A DNA stretch of 18,720 nucleotides from Candidatus Omnitrophota bacterium (lineage in GTDB: Bacteria > Omnitrophota > Omnitrophia > Omnitrophales > JACROU01), in contig JACQQR010000044.1 in the NCBI GenBank assembly GCA_016206875.1, positions 1 to 18,720 on the forward strand, written 5' to 3'. Each line of letters begins with the position of its first letter. Positions within the stretch are counted from its first letter, which is position 1. The translations under genes and the position numbers were made by a program. Of the stretch, positions 1 through 7,658 are shown in pieces. The notes under the pieces were generated by a model. That model searched no databases. It was not told the DNA's origin and saw only the letters and a program-made list of their open reading frames with translations.

Positions 1-279
1 AGCTTTCAAGCCTAATATTTTCTGCGCAAAAAGCGTGATGCAGCGCGAACGATTGCCGCACATGTCGGCTTGGGAACCGTCGGAATTGATAATGCGCATT
101 CTAAAATCAGCTGTGCGCGAAGGCTCCACCAAAAGCAATCCGTCCGCGCCCACGCCGAATTGACGCGCACATATTTTTTGGGCAAATTTTTTTGGATTAG
201 AAATAAGATATTTGCGGTTATCTATCACCACAAAATCATTGCCGGAAGCTTGCATTTTATAGAAAATAATGGGTTTCAT
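1..279 (-). CDS. dapF: Diaminopimelate epimerase, N-terminal 93 residues (cut by window start)
   Basis: Converts LL-diaminopimelate to meso-diaminopimelate, the substrate of LysA and a peptidoglycan precursor; cytoplasmic and cofactor-free. The reading frame from the ATG at 277-279 starts MKPIIFYKMQASGNDFVVID, the family N-terminus (KM.GNDF). It continues with a GVGADG motif (residues ~43-48), DFRMRI-NSDGS (~58-68) and MCGNRSRC (~72-79), which holds the first catalytic cysteine (Cys73). The family normally has CGNG; here the last Gly is Arg (codon CGT, one base from GGT), which is odd. The gene is last in the visible minus-strand cluster, 183 nt after lysA, with a palindromic repeat between them. 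The C-terminal two thirds, including the second catalytic Cys, lie outside the window. Identity is secure from several ordered motifs; activity is not shown. Confidence 0.93.
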   Translation of the reverse strand, partial: MKPIIFYKMQASGNDFVVIDNRKYLISNPKKFAQKICARQFGVGADGLLLVEPSRTADFRMRIINSDGSQADMCGNRSRCITLFAQKILGLKA

Positions 280-294
280 AGTGTGGACGTTTTC

Positions 295-448
295 TGTCAT
301 CCCGGCCTTGCCTACCGGCAGGCAGGCGCCAGCCTCGGCTGGTCCGCCGGGGCGGAAAAGCCTTGCCTACCGGCAGGCAGGCCGGGAACCAGGATAACTA
401 CAACTAAGTTTGTTTTATCCTGGATCCCGGGTCAAGCCCGGGATGACA
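295..448. repeat. Palindromic dispersed repeat, TGTCATCCCGG...CCGGGATGACA
   Basis: The ends are inverted copies (TGTCATCCCGG at 295-305, CCGGGATGACA at 438-448). Inside, CCTTGCCTACCGGCAGGCAG-type 21-bp units occur at 306-326 and 361-381 on either side of a GC-rich 34-bp stretch. An inner inverted pair (CCAGGATAA / TTATCCTGG, about 389-423) and a TCCCGGG/CCCGGGA hairpin (425-443) follow. The block 327-381 is identical over 55 bp to 13281-13335. It sits between lysA and dapF. No coding function is apparent; it looks like a small non-autonomous palindromic element. Confidence 0.85.
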
Positions 449-462
449 ACAAAACAAACTCC

Positions 463-1722
463 TTATTTTAAAAAACTGGGGATCGTCTCACCGCGCACTA
501 AATCCGGGAGGGTTTCACGCTTGCGCACAATCTCAAACTTATTTCCCGATACCATGACTTCGGCCACGCGCGGACGCGAATTGTAATTGCTCGACATCGT
601 AAATCCGTAAGCGCCGGCGCTCATAAGCGCGATTAAATCCCCTGAACCAAAATCGGGGATATTCCTGTCTTTGGCCAAAAAGTCCCCCGTTTCGCACACC
701 GGCCCCACCACATCGGCTTGAATGCGTTTTAAATTTTCATTTTTCGTGACTGACAGAACTTCATGATACGCGCCATACAAACTGGGCCTAATCAGATCAT
801 TCATGGCCCCGTCCACCACCACAAAGCTTTTGGCCTGGTTTTTTTTGGTATAAAGCACCTGGGTGACGAAAATGCCGGCATTGCCGCAAATGAAGCGGCC
901 CGGCTCGAAAATTACCTGAAATTTCTTGCCCTGGAGAAGCGGCAGAATGCGCGAGGCAAATTCATCGGCCGTTTGGGGTTTTTCATCCGAGTAAATAATG
1001 CCCAGCCCGCCGCCTAAATTTAAAAATTTAATTTTTGCGCCTTGTTTTTCCAAATGAGCCAGAAAAATCAGCACCTTACGGAATGCCTGAACAAACGGCT
1101 CTCCCAAAGTAATTTGCGAGCCGATGTGCACGTGAATGCCGCACAAATCAATGTGAGGATAACGCGCCTTATCCAGAAAAATCGCCTCGGCAGTGTCAAG
1201 CTCAATGCCAAATTTGCTTTCTTTTTTCCCTGTGGTGACGTACGAATGCGTTTTGGCTTCTACATCCGGATTGACTCGCAATGAAACCTGCACGTGCTTT
1301 TTAAGCTTGCCCGCAATTTCGTTAATGACCACAAGCTCCCCGGCCGATTCCACATTAAACAAGAGAATACCTGTTTTGATGGCATCATGAATTTCTTTGC
1401 GCGTTTTTCCCACTCCGGCATAAACAATTTTTTTCGCGTCGGCCCCGGCTTCCAAGGCACGGAATAGCTCTCCTAAAGAAACAATATCCAAGCCCGCGCC
1501 GGCCTTCACCAGCGCGCGCACTACGGCCAAATTTGAATTGGCCTTCATGGAAAAACAGATGAGCGGCTTAACGCTTTTGAAGGCCTTGGCCAATTTGGTG
1601 TAATGGTCCACCAAGGTTTTGCGGCTATACAGATAAAAAGGTGTGAGCACTTTGCCGGCCACGTCTCTGACGGCTACTTCTTCGCAATACAGCTCTTTGC
1701 CTTTGTAACAAAAATCATGCAT
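463..1722 (-). CDS. lysA: Diaminopimelate decarboxylase
   Basis: Pyridoxal-phosphate enzyme that decarboxylates meso-diaminopimelate to L-lysine, the last step of lysine biosynthesis. The 419-residue length is normal for the family. Fold-type III landmarks appear in order: PLP lysine in FSMKAN (Lys60), VHIGSQ (198-203), phosphate-binding GGG (237-239), EPGR (273-276), catalytic CETGD (343-347), and the late SAGAYG segment with Tyr372. The start at 1722 has a good Shine-Dalgarno AGGAG upstream. The gene lies downstream of argH, separated by 162 nt that hold a palindromic repeat, and upstream of dapF, which makes its substrate. It may be carried on the argC transcript or on an unseen local promoter. 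Nothing is truncated. The related carboxynorspermidine and arginine decarboxylases are unlikely given the dapF neighbour and the motifs. Confidence 0.96.
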   Translation of the reverse strand: MHDFCYKGKELYCEEVAVRDVAGKVLTPFYLYSRKTLVDHYTKLAKAFKSVKPLICFSMKANSNLAVVRALVKAGAGLDIVSLGELFRALEAGADAKKIVYAGVGKTRKEIHDAIKTGILLFNVESAGELVVINEIAGKLKKHVQVSLRVNPDVEAKTHSYVTTGKKESKFGIELDTAEAIFLDKARYPHIDLCGIHVHIGSQITLGEPFVQAFRKVLIFLAHLEKQGAKIKFLNLGGGLGIIYSDEKPQTADEFASRILPLLQGKKFQVIFEPGRFICGNAGIFVTQVLYTKKNQAKSFVVVDGAMNDLIRPSLYGAYHEVLSVTKNENLKRIQADVVGPVCETGDFLAKDRNIPDFGSGDLIALMSAGAYGFTMSSNYNSRPRVAEVMVSGNKFEIVRKRETLPDLVRGETIPSFLK

Positions 1723-1749
1723 GAAATTCTCCTAAAAATTCCCTTTACT

Positions 1750-1875
1750 TGTCATGTTGAGCGCAGCGAAACATCTGGATTGCACGTCCCTAAACGTTTT
1801 TGTGAAGCTTCGCATTCTCTTTAGGATATACAACCAAGATTCTTCGGCCCGCCTCTGGCGGTCCTCAGAATGACA
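1750..1875. repeat. Dispersed repeat bounded by TGTCAT...ATGACA, between argH and lysA
   Basis: Starts TGTCATGTTGAG and ends CTCAGAATGACA, a near-perfect terminal inverted pair. The interior contains GCGCAGCGAAACATCT and AAGATTCTTCGG segments, of the kind found in short intergenic repeats of many bacteria. It occupies most of the argH-lysA gap. Its ends match those of the elements at 295-448, 13271-13346 and 16318-16369, but its interior differs. Confidence 0.7.
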
Positions 1876-1884
1876 GAAACATAC

Positions 1885-3285
1885 TTACGCTAACTTCCGA
1901 TTCCACTTGGCAATTTGCGCCCTGATGCTTTGCGGGGAAACGCTGCCTTGGGTTTTCTTTTTTTGTGTAGAAACTTCCGGCGAAAATATTTCGTAAATCG
2001 CCGGCCCCGCTTGGGGCGCTATTTTTTTGATTTTCTCGATGGGTAATTGAGAAAGCCCGACTTCGGATTCAAGGGCCAGCCGCACAATGTTTCCGGCTGC
2101 CCGGTGCGCATCGGAAAACGCCATTCCGAGCGCCACTAAATAATCCAATAAATCCGTGGCATACAAAAATGAGTCCGCCGAGGCCCGGGCCGAAACTTCC
2201 TGATTCATTTTTGCCGTGGCCACGCTTTCCCGGATGACATCGAGCGTAAGAGCGCACATTTTTATGGAAGCAAAAAGCGCTTCCTTATCTTCCTGTAAAT
2301 CCCGATTATACGCCAAAGGCAAACCTTTTTGTGCGGTTAAAACCGCCATTAAATAACCGAAGGCCCGAGCGCTTCTTCCCCGCGCCAGTTCAAACATATC
2401 CGGATTTTTTTTCTGCGGCATGAGGCTTGAGCCGGTGGCGTATTTTTCGTCTAATTCAAGAAAACCGAATTCCGTAGTGCTCCACAAAATCATATCTTCT
2501 GAAAGCCGCGAAACATGCGTCATCAAGATGGCCAGACATGAAAGCGTTTCACTGACATAATCCCGGCTGGAAGTAGCATCCATGCTGTTTTCCATGATCC
2601 CGGAAAAACCCAATTTTTTAGCCAGAAATGCCCGCGACACCGGATATGCCGAACCCCCAATCGCGCCGCTTCCTAGCGGCAACACATCCAGCCGTTTTAG
2701 GGCATCCCGGAGCCGTTCTTTGTCCCGTTCGAGCATTTCCGTATAAGCCAAGAACGGTTGAGCCGCCGAAATCACTTGGGCCCGCTGAAGATGCGTATAG
2801 CCGGGGAGCATCACCGATTGATTTTTTTCGGCGAATCGAACGAGCGCTTTTTGAAACTCGGCGATTTTTTCGGACAAAATGGGAAGTTGCTTTTTTAAAT
2901 AAAGCCGCGTAGCCGTGGTCACTTGATCATTGCGGCTCCGGCCCGTGTGAAGTTTCTTGGCCACAGGCCCTGCCAGCTTTTCAAGCTCGGCTTGAATCAG
3001 TGAATGCACGTCTTCATAAGCGGAGCACAACCGGTTGAAAGCTTCCCCTCTCTTGTGCGGATCCAAAAATTTCTGAAATTTTTTGCGAACAGCGTCCAAT
3101 CCTTTCACTAATTTGGATGCCTCTTGGGCGCGAAGAATATGAGCTCCGGACAGAGCTTGGGCCCAGGCTTTTGAAAGCTCGATATCCGCCTCAAATAGAT
3201 CGAAATCGGTGGCCAGCGAATAGGAAAAACATTTCGCCTGCGCGGCCAATTCCGATTTAAACCTTCCCCCCCACAGTTTTTTCAT
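1885..3285 (-). CDS. argH: Argininosuccinate lyase
   Basis: Cleaves argininosuccinate to L-arginine and fumarate, the last arginine step; a cytoplasmic homotetramer of the fumarase/aspartase superfamily. I chose the ATG at 3283-3285, giving MKKLWGGRF, the standard ArgH N-terminus, and 466 residues. Longer in-frame starts would lie deeper inside argG. Motifs in order: HTGRSRND (113-120), GYTHLQ (162-167), and the superfamily signature GSSLMPQKKNPD (285-296) with the catalytic serine loop. The first 29 nt overlap the 3' end of argG, so the two are translationally close. The likely ribosome site is a GGGGG-type stretch inside argG and is not strong, so reinitiation from argG is plausible. The gene follows argG, which makes its substrate, and precedes lysA. 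Confidence 0.97.
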   Translation of the reverse strand: MKKLWGGRFKSELAAQAKCFSYSLATDFDLFEADIELSKAWAQALSGAHILRAQEASKLVKGLDAVRKKFQKFLDPHKRGEAFNRLCSAYEDVHSLIQAELEKLAGPVAKKLHTGRSRNDQVTTATRLYLKKQLPILSEKIAEFQKALVRFAEKNQSVMLPGYTHLQRAQVISAAQPFLAYTEMLERDKERLRDALKRLDVLPLGSGAIGGSAYPVSRAFLAKKLGFSGIMENSMDATSSRDYVSETLSCLAILMTHVSRLSEDMILWSTTEFGFLELDEKYATGSSLMPQKKNPDMFELARGRSARAFGYLMAVLTAQKGLPLAYNRDLQEDKEALFASIKMCALTLDVIRESVATAKMNQEVSARASADSFLYATDLLDYLVALGMAFSDAHRAAGNIVRLALESEVGLSQLPIEKIKKIAPQAGPAIYEIFSPEVSTQKKKTQGSVSPQSIRAQIAKWNRKLA

Positions 3286-4447
3286 AAGGAAGCCCCCACA
3301 ATTTGATAAACCCCTCGGCCTTGGTTCTATCGAACGTATCGCCGGTAGAATACGTGGCAAGCGACTCGGAATAAAGCGCATTCGGAGATTTGCGCCCTGA
3401 AGGAATCACATGCCCCTTGTCCAGCTTCAATCGGATTGCACCCGTCACCCGGTCTTGATGGCGCGCGATGAAAGCATCCAGCGCTTCTTTAAGTGTGGTA
3501 AACCATAAACCGTAATAGACAAGCTCGGCATACCGCTCCGAGATCAACCGTTTATAATGCAAATATTCCCTGTCGAAAATCATCGACTCCAGTTCTTCAT
3601 GAGCGGCCATGAGCACGGTTCCTGCCGGGGCTTCATAAATTTCACGGCTCTTGATGCCAACCACGCGATTTTCGATTTGGTCGACACGGCCCACGCCGTA
3701 CTCGCCGGCAATCTCGTTGAGTTTCTCAATCATGGGAACCAGCGCCATTTTTTTTCCGTTCAGCCGCACGGGAACTCCTTTTTCAAAGTCGATAGTGACG
3801 TGCGTGGGCCGCGCCGGGGCCTCGCTGGGAGGACGCGTCATCACATAAGCATCCTCGGGAGGCTCCACCCACGGATCTTCCAGGATCCCCGCCTCAATAG
3901 CAATGCCCCAAATATTTTTGTCCAGCGAATACACGTTTTTTTGCGTCACAGAAATTGGGATATTATGCTTATGGGCATATTCAATTTCTTCTTCCCGCGT
4001 GGCAAATTCCCACTCACGGAGAGGCGCGATAATTTTGAGCGAGGCATCCAGGCTTCGAATGCCTACTTCGATGCGCACCTGATCATTGCCTTTGCCCGTG
4101 CAGCCATGAGCCACGTATTTGGCCTTTTCTTTGTGCGCAACGTCCACCAAGTGTTTGGCAATGAGCGGACGGCCCAATGAGGTAGCCATCAAATATTTTC
4201 CTTCATAGCGCGCATGAGCCCACAGGGCAGGAATGATAAAATCTCGGGCGAATTCTTCTTTGAGATCTTCGATATAAATTTTGGAAGCGCCGGCGGCCTT
4301 GGCCCGACGAGCGAGAATTTTCTTATCGCTTACTTCGCCGATAAACGCGCAAAAACAAATCACTTCGTATCCATATTTATCAATGAGCCATTTCACGGCG
4401 CATGAGGTGTCTAACCCACCCGAATAAGCCAGCACGATTTTATTCAT
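3257..4447 (-). CDS. argG: Argininosuccinate synthase
   Basis: ATP-dependent condensation of citrulline and aspartate to argininosuccinate (AMP and pyrophosphate released); cytoplasmic. It has 396 residues, typical for the family. The N-type ATP pyrophosphatase loop AYSGGLDTS is at residues 7-15. The nucleotide and citrulline-binding segment HGCTGKGNDQVR is at 114-125, and the C-terminus has the usual GAIRLKL...GRKSP...AEGFIKLWGLP run. The start ATG at 4447 has an AGAGGG ribosome site upstream. It lies 39 nt after argF, which supplies citrulline. The last seven or so residues past GLPYE (KTVGGKV) are extra and coincide with the overlap into argH. No missing residues seen. Confidence 0.97.
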   Translation of the reverse strand: MNKIVLAYSGGLDTSCAVKWLIDKYGYEVICFCAFIGEVSDKKILARRAKAAGASKIYIEDLKEEFARDFIIPALWAHARYEGKYLMATSLGRPLIAKHLVDVAHKEKAKYVAHGCTGKGNDQVRIEVGIRSLDASLKIIAPLREWEFATREEEIEYAHKHNIPISVTQKNVYSLDKNIWGIAIEAGILEDPWVEPPEDAYVMTRPPSEAPARPTHVTIDFEKGVPVRLNGKKMALVPMIEKLNEIAGEYGVGRVDQIENRVVGIKSREIYEAPAGTVLMAAHEELESMIFDREYLHYKRLISERYAELVYYGLWFTTLKEALDAFIARHQDRVTGAIRLKLDKGHVIPSGRKSPNALYSESLATYSTGDTFDRTKAEGFIKLWGLPYEKTVGGKV

Positions 4448-4486
4448 ACAATGTTATCCCTCTTTCTAACCAGTATACTGGCGCTC

Positions 4487-5410
4487 TTATTTTAACAGCC
4501 AATAAAGAATTGCCTTCTCGGCATGCAGGCGGTTCTCCGCCTGTTCGAACACCAGCGAATGCTCACCTTCCATCACCTCAACGGAGATTTCATCGCCCCG
4601 GTGCGCCGGCAGGCAATGCAAAATATAAGGCTGTTTCGGCGCCTGTGCGAGCAGTTTGTGATTGATTTGGAATCCTTCAAACTCTTTTAATTTTTTTTCC
4701 CGGAGCGCTTCTTCACCCATACTCACCCATACGTCGGTATATACCACATCCGCATGCCGCACAGCCGCTTCGGGCGTTGCGCTTGTTTCAATTACGGCCT
4801 TCGTTTTTTTTGCAATTTCCCGCACCTCACCGAGCACGTCTTGAGCCGGCTGATATTTCCCGGGGCAAGAAAAATAAAGCGCATAGCCTAGTTTTGCGAA
4901 TAAATAAAGAAGCGAATTGAGCACATTGTTTCCGTCTCCCACCCAAGCCAATGCCGGTTTTTTTACACGCACACGCTCTCGAATCGTCAGTAAATCCGCC
5001 AATACCTGGCAAGGATGCGAGCGGTCGCTTAACCCGTTAATGACAGGCCGGGTGGCATAGGATGCAAAATCTTCGATGGTCTTATGGCGAAAAGTGCGCA
5101 GCACCATCCCATCCCAATATCGCGAAAGCACGCGGGCCTCATCGTGCAAAGCCTCGCGGGTTCCCAGTTTCATATCTTGCGGGCCCAAATACTGCGCGCT
5201 GCCGCCCATTTGCTCCATAGCCACTTGAAAAGAAATTCGTGTGCGCGTGGAAGGTTTCTCAAAAATAAGGCCCAGCGATTTTCCGGACAGGCTTCGCGCG
5301 TAGCCGGCCGGATGCGACTTAATTGAAATAGAAAGACGCATGAGCTGTTCGATATCTTTTGCGGATAAATCCCGTATGCTTAATAAGTTTCTTTTGATTT
5401 TTTTATTCAT
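4487..5410 (-). CDS. argF: Ornithine carbamoyltransferase
   Basis: Transfers the carbamoyl group from carbamoyl phosphate to ornithine to make citrulline; cytoplasmic trimer. The ATG at 5408-5410 gives 307 residues (MNKKIKRNLLSIRDL), normal length, and overlaps the argD stop in an ATGA junction, which decides the start over longer upstream options. Carbamoyl-phosphate motif STRTR is at 54-58, HPCQ at 132-135, the ornithine loop DVWVSMG at 226-232, and HCLPAHRG with the catalytic Cys at 265-272. The SMG and HCLP motifs favour the ornithine enzyme over aspartate or N-acetylornithine carbamoyltransferases; argJ and argG in the same operon agree. Genes for carbamoyl-phosphate synthase are not in the window. 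Confidence 0.95.
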   Translation of the reverse strand: MNKKIKRNLLSIRDLSAKDIEQLMRLSISIKSHPAGYARSLSGKSLGLIFEKPSTRTRISFQVAMEQMGGSAQYLGPQDMKLGTREALHDEARVLSRYWDGMVLRTFRHKTIEDFASYATRPVINGLSDRSHPCQVLADLLTIRERVRVKKPALAWVGDGNNVLNSLLYLFAKLGYALYFSCPGKYQPAQDVLGEVREIAKKTKAVIETSATPEAAVRHADVVYTDVWVSMGEEALREKKLKEFEGFQINHKLLAQAPKQPYILHCLPAHRGDEISVEVMEGEHSLVFEQAENRLHAEKAILYWLLK

Positions 5411-6588
5411 ATTTTTTGAAACGCCTGCTCCAAAATTCCCATGGCCTTCTCGATTTGCTTTCGTGTTACGGCAAGCGGAGGCATAATGCGCAAGACGCGC
5501 TCTTGCGTAACATTGATCAAAAGCCCGCCGGAGCGGCACTCATCCACAATCGGTTTTCCCGGAATGGCAAGCTCCACACCTTTCATAAGCCCCAGGCCGC
5601 GCACTTCGCGCACAAATGAAAATTTATGCCTAAGCTTTTCAAGTGCAACGCTTAAATAATCTCCCATGTCTTGCGCATTTTTTAAAAGTTTTTCTTTCTT
5701 GATCGCCTCAAACACGGCCAGCGATGCGCGCGCAACAAGAGGGTTGCCGCCAAAGGTGGAGGCATGCAGGCCTGCCGTAAGCACATTGTTTATTTTGTTG
5801 CTCACCACGAGCGCGCCAATCGGTACGCCACTGCCTAACGATTTGGCCAGTGTCATCAGATCCGGCTCTATGCCGTAATGCTGGAAAGCAAACATTTTCC
5901 CCGTGCGGCCCATGCCTGACTGCACTTCGTCGAGAATCAGCAGCATTTTTTTCCCGGTGCAAATTTCCCGGATCCCTTTTAAAAATTCGGCCGAGGCCAC
6001 ATGAATGCCGCCTTCGCCTTGAATCGGCTCGAGCAAAATGGCAATGGTTTTCGGCGTAATTTGTTTCACCACGGAGTCTAAGTCATTCATCCGGGCCTTG
6101 CGAAAACCTTCCGGAATCGGGTCAAACCCTTCTAGGTACTTTTTCTGGCCGGTTGCCGCAAGCGCCGCCAGCGTTCTCCCGTGAAACGCATTTTCCATCG
6201 TAATGATTTCATACCGCCCCGATTCGGAGCCGGATCGCCGGGCAAATTTGATGGCTGCCTCAACAGCCTCCGCACCACTGTTGGAAAAAAACACGCGCGA
6301 CGGAAAACTTTCTTTCGAAATACGCTCGGCCAGGCGCGCCTGGGTTAAGTTCAGGAAATTGTTTGAGATGTGCAAAATTTTTCGTGACTGCTCTTTGAGC
6401 GCCGAAACCACTTTAGGATGGCAATGGCCCAAGCCGCTTACCGCCCAGCCCGGAAAAAAATCCAGATACTCTTTGCCGGCCAGGTCCCAAACCTTCGCGC
6501 CCTTTCCCTTCACCAGACACACGGGGAGATAAGAGTACGTAGGAAGCACATACCGGTCATATAACTTCTGGACGTCTGTAGTTTTCAT
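5407..6588 (-). CDS. argD: Acetylornithine aminotransferase
   Basis: PLP-dependent class III aminotransferase converting N-acetylglutamate semialdehyde to N-acetylornithine with glutamate as donor; many family members also act on N-succinyl-LL-diaminopimelate in lysine synthesis. The start at 6588 (MKTTDVQKLYDRYVLPTY) gives 393 residues, has an AAGG ribosome site, and falls 10 nt after argB. Landmarks: SNSGAEAVEAAIKFAR (102-117), the pyridine-ring AFHGRT (134-139), LDEVQSGMGRTGK (219-231) and the PLP-binding lysine in LAKSLGSGVP (Lys249). Position between argB and argF fixes the role better than sequence alone. A dual ArgD/DapC role is possible because lysA and dapF share the cluster, but the sequence cannot show this. 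Confidence 0.94.
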   Translation of the reverse strand: MKTTDVQKLYDRYVLPTYSYLPVCLVKGKGAKVWDLAGKEYLDFFPGWAVSGLGHCHPKVVSALKEQSRKILHISNNFLNLTQARLAERISKESFPSRVFFSNSGAEAVEAAIKFARRSGSESGRYEIITMENAFHGRTLAALAATGQKKYLEGFDPIPEGFRKARMNDLDSVVKQITPKTIAILLEPIQGEGGIHVASAEFLKGIREICTGKKMLLILDEVQSGMGRTGKMFAFQHYGIEPDLMTLAKSLGSGVPIGALVVSNKINNVLTAGLHASTFGGNPLVARASLAVFEAIKKEKLLKNAQDMGDYLSVALEKLRHKFSFVREVRGLGLMKGVELAIPGKPIVDECRSGGLLINVTQERVLRIMPPLAVTRKQIEKAMGILEQAFQKI

Positions 6589-6598
6589 AACCTTGTCA

Positions 6599-7453
6599 TT
6601 ACAATATAATCTCTGTTCCGATACCTTGGTCGGTAAAAATTTCCAACAGCAGAGAATGCTTGATACGGCCGTCAATGATATGCGCCTTCCGGACGCCTCC
6701 GCGAAGAGCTGTGATGGCGGCGTTGACTTTGGGAATCATACCTCCTGAAATCACTTTATTTTTGATGAGCCCTTCGACTTCATCCACGTGAAGCGATGAA
6801 ATCAAACTCGACTCGTCTTTGGCGTCCCGCATAATGCCTTTCACATTAGTGAGAATCATAATTTTTTTTACCTGCATGGCCACGGCAATTTTTGCCGCGG
6901 CCTCGTCTGCATTGACGTTATACATTTCGCCCTTCTCATCGATGCCCAGCGGATATACCACGGGAATAATGCTAAATTCAGTCAGCTCTTTGACCGGCAT
7001 GACATTCACAGACCGTACGTCGCCTACATAACCCACATCGCCGTTGGCCGTGTGCTTGACCACATTTAAAATTTCATTGCCATGCCCGGAAAGGCCGATA
7101 GCCCGGGCGCCCAATTGATTGAGGTCATGGGTAATGCTTTTATTCAGCTCCGCCAAAGTTTCCGAAACCACATCCACAGTGACTTTATCGGTGACACGAA
7201 GGCCGTTGACAAATTGGCTCACTACGCCTTTTTCGCGAAGTTTTTCTGTAATCGCCGGGCCGCCGCCATGGATGAGAATGGGCCGGATACCCACATAATT
7301 CATGAACACTAAATCTTCCAGCACATTGCGCCGGATTTCTTCATTGTTCATAGCCGCCCCGCCGTATTTAATCAAAATTTCCTGCCCCCGGAATTTTTTG
7401 ATATAGGGAAGCGCTTCAATCAGAATATTTGCTTTTTCTACGAGATGTTCCAT
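6599..7453 (-). CDS. argB: N-acetylglutamate kinase
   Basis: Phosphorylates N-acetyl-L-glutamate, usually the feedback-controlled step when acetyl groups are recycled by ArgJ. The start at 7453 (MEHLVEKANILIEALPYI) gives 284 residues; a frame starting 30 nt earlier lacks family support. Amino-acid-kinase motifs: LIKYGGAAM near residues 27-35 and ILIHGGGPA near 58-66. The N-terminal helix of about 25 residues before KYGG and the C-terminal HIIDGR...LLLEIFTDQGIGTEI segment are features of arginine-inhibited hexameric kinases, so feedback by arginine is inferred. The ribosome site is weak (GGGG region). It is separated from argJ by 205 nt carrying an inserted palindromic element, and is 10 nt before argD. 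Confidence 0.96.
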   Translation of the reverse strand: MEHLVEKANILIEALPYIKKFRGQEILIKYGGAAMNNEEIRRNVLEDLVFMNYVGIRPILIHGGGPAITEKLREKGVVSQFVNGLRVTDKVTVDVVSETLAELNKSITHDLNQLGARAIGLSGHGNEILNVVKHTANGDVGYVGDVRSVNVMPVKELTEFSIIPVVYPLGIDEKGEMYNVNADEAAAKIAVAMQVKKIMILTNVKGIMRDAKDESSLISSLHVDEVEGLIKNKVISGGMIPKVNAAITALRGGVRKAHIIDGRIKHSLLLEIFTDQGIGTEIIL

Positions 7454-7506
7454 AGGAACCCCAGGGCACCAGTCACTCGTCACCAGTCACCGGCGCACCA
7501 GTCTTA

Positions 7507-7655
7507 GTACGCTGTTCGACAAATTCGTTAGGGGTTTTGTCATTCCCGCGAAAGCGGGAATCCAGCGACTTGATTTTTCAGACAATGCTAAAGTCACTGG
7601 ACCCCCGCTTTCGCGGGGGTGACAAACCAGGCATGAACTTACCGAACAGCGTATT
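7507..7655. repeat. MITE-like nested inverted repeat between argJ and argB
   Basis: Outer inverted pair TACGCTGTTCG (about 7508-7518) and CGAACAGCGTA (about 7643-7653). Inside it, TGTCATTCCCGC-GAAAGCGGGAATCCAG faces CTGG-ACCCCCGCTTTCGCGGGGGTGACA. So there are nested arms plus two strong small hairpins built on CGCGAAAGCG and CGCTTTCGCG. No frame looks coding. It lies inside what would otherwise be the argJ-argB operon junction. The terminal repeats and size (~150 bp) fit a non-autonomous element mobilised in trans; the mobiliser is not in the window. Confidence 0.75.
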
Positions 7656-7658
7656 GGT

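Noticed and set aside
70..471. Plus-strand open frame of 133 codons over the start of the window
   Set aside because: It runs antisense to dapF and through the palindromic repeat; the composition is repeat-derived and there is no ribosome site.
3557..4180. Long plus-strand open frame inside argG
   Set aside because: It is antisense to a strongly conserved enzyme; shadow frames are expected at this base composition.
7467..7497. Short tandem CACCAGTCAC-like repeat upstream of argB
   Set aside because: Only two or three imperfect copies; it may be related to the GTGAC repeats, but it is too short to support a claim.
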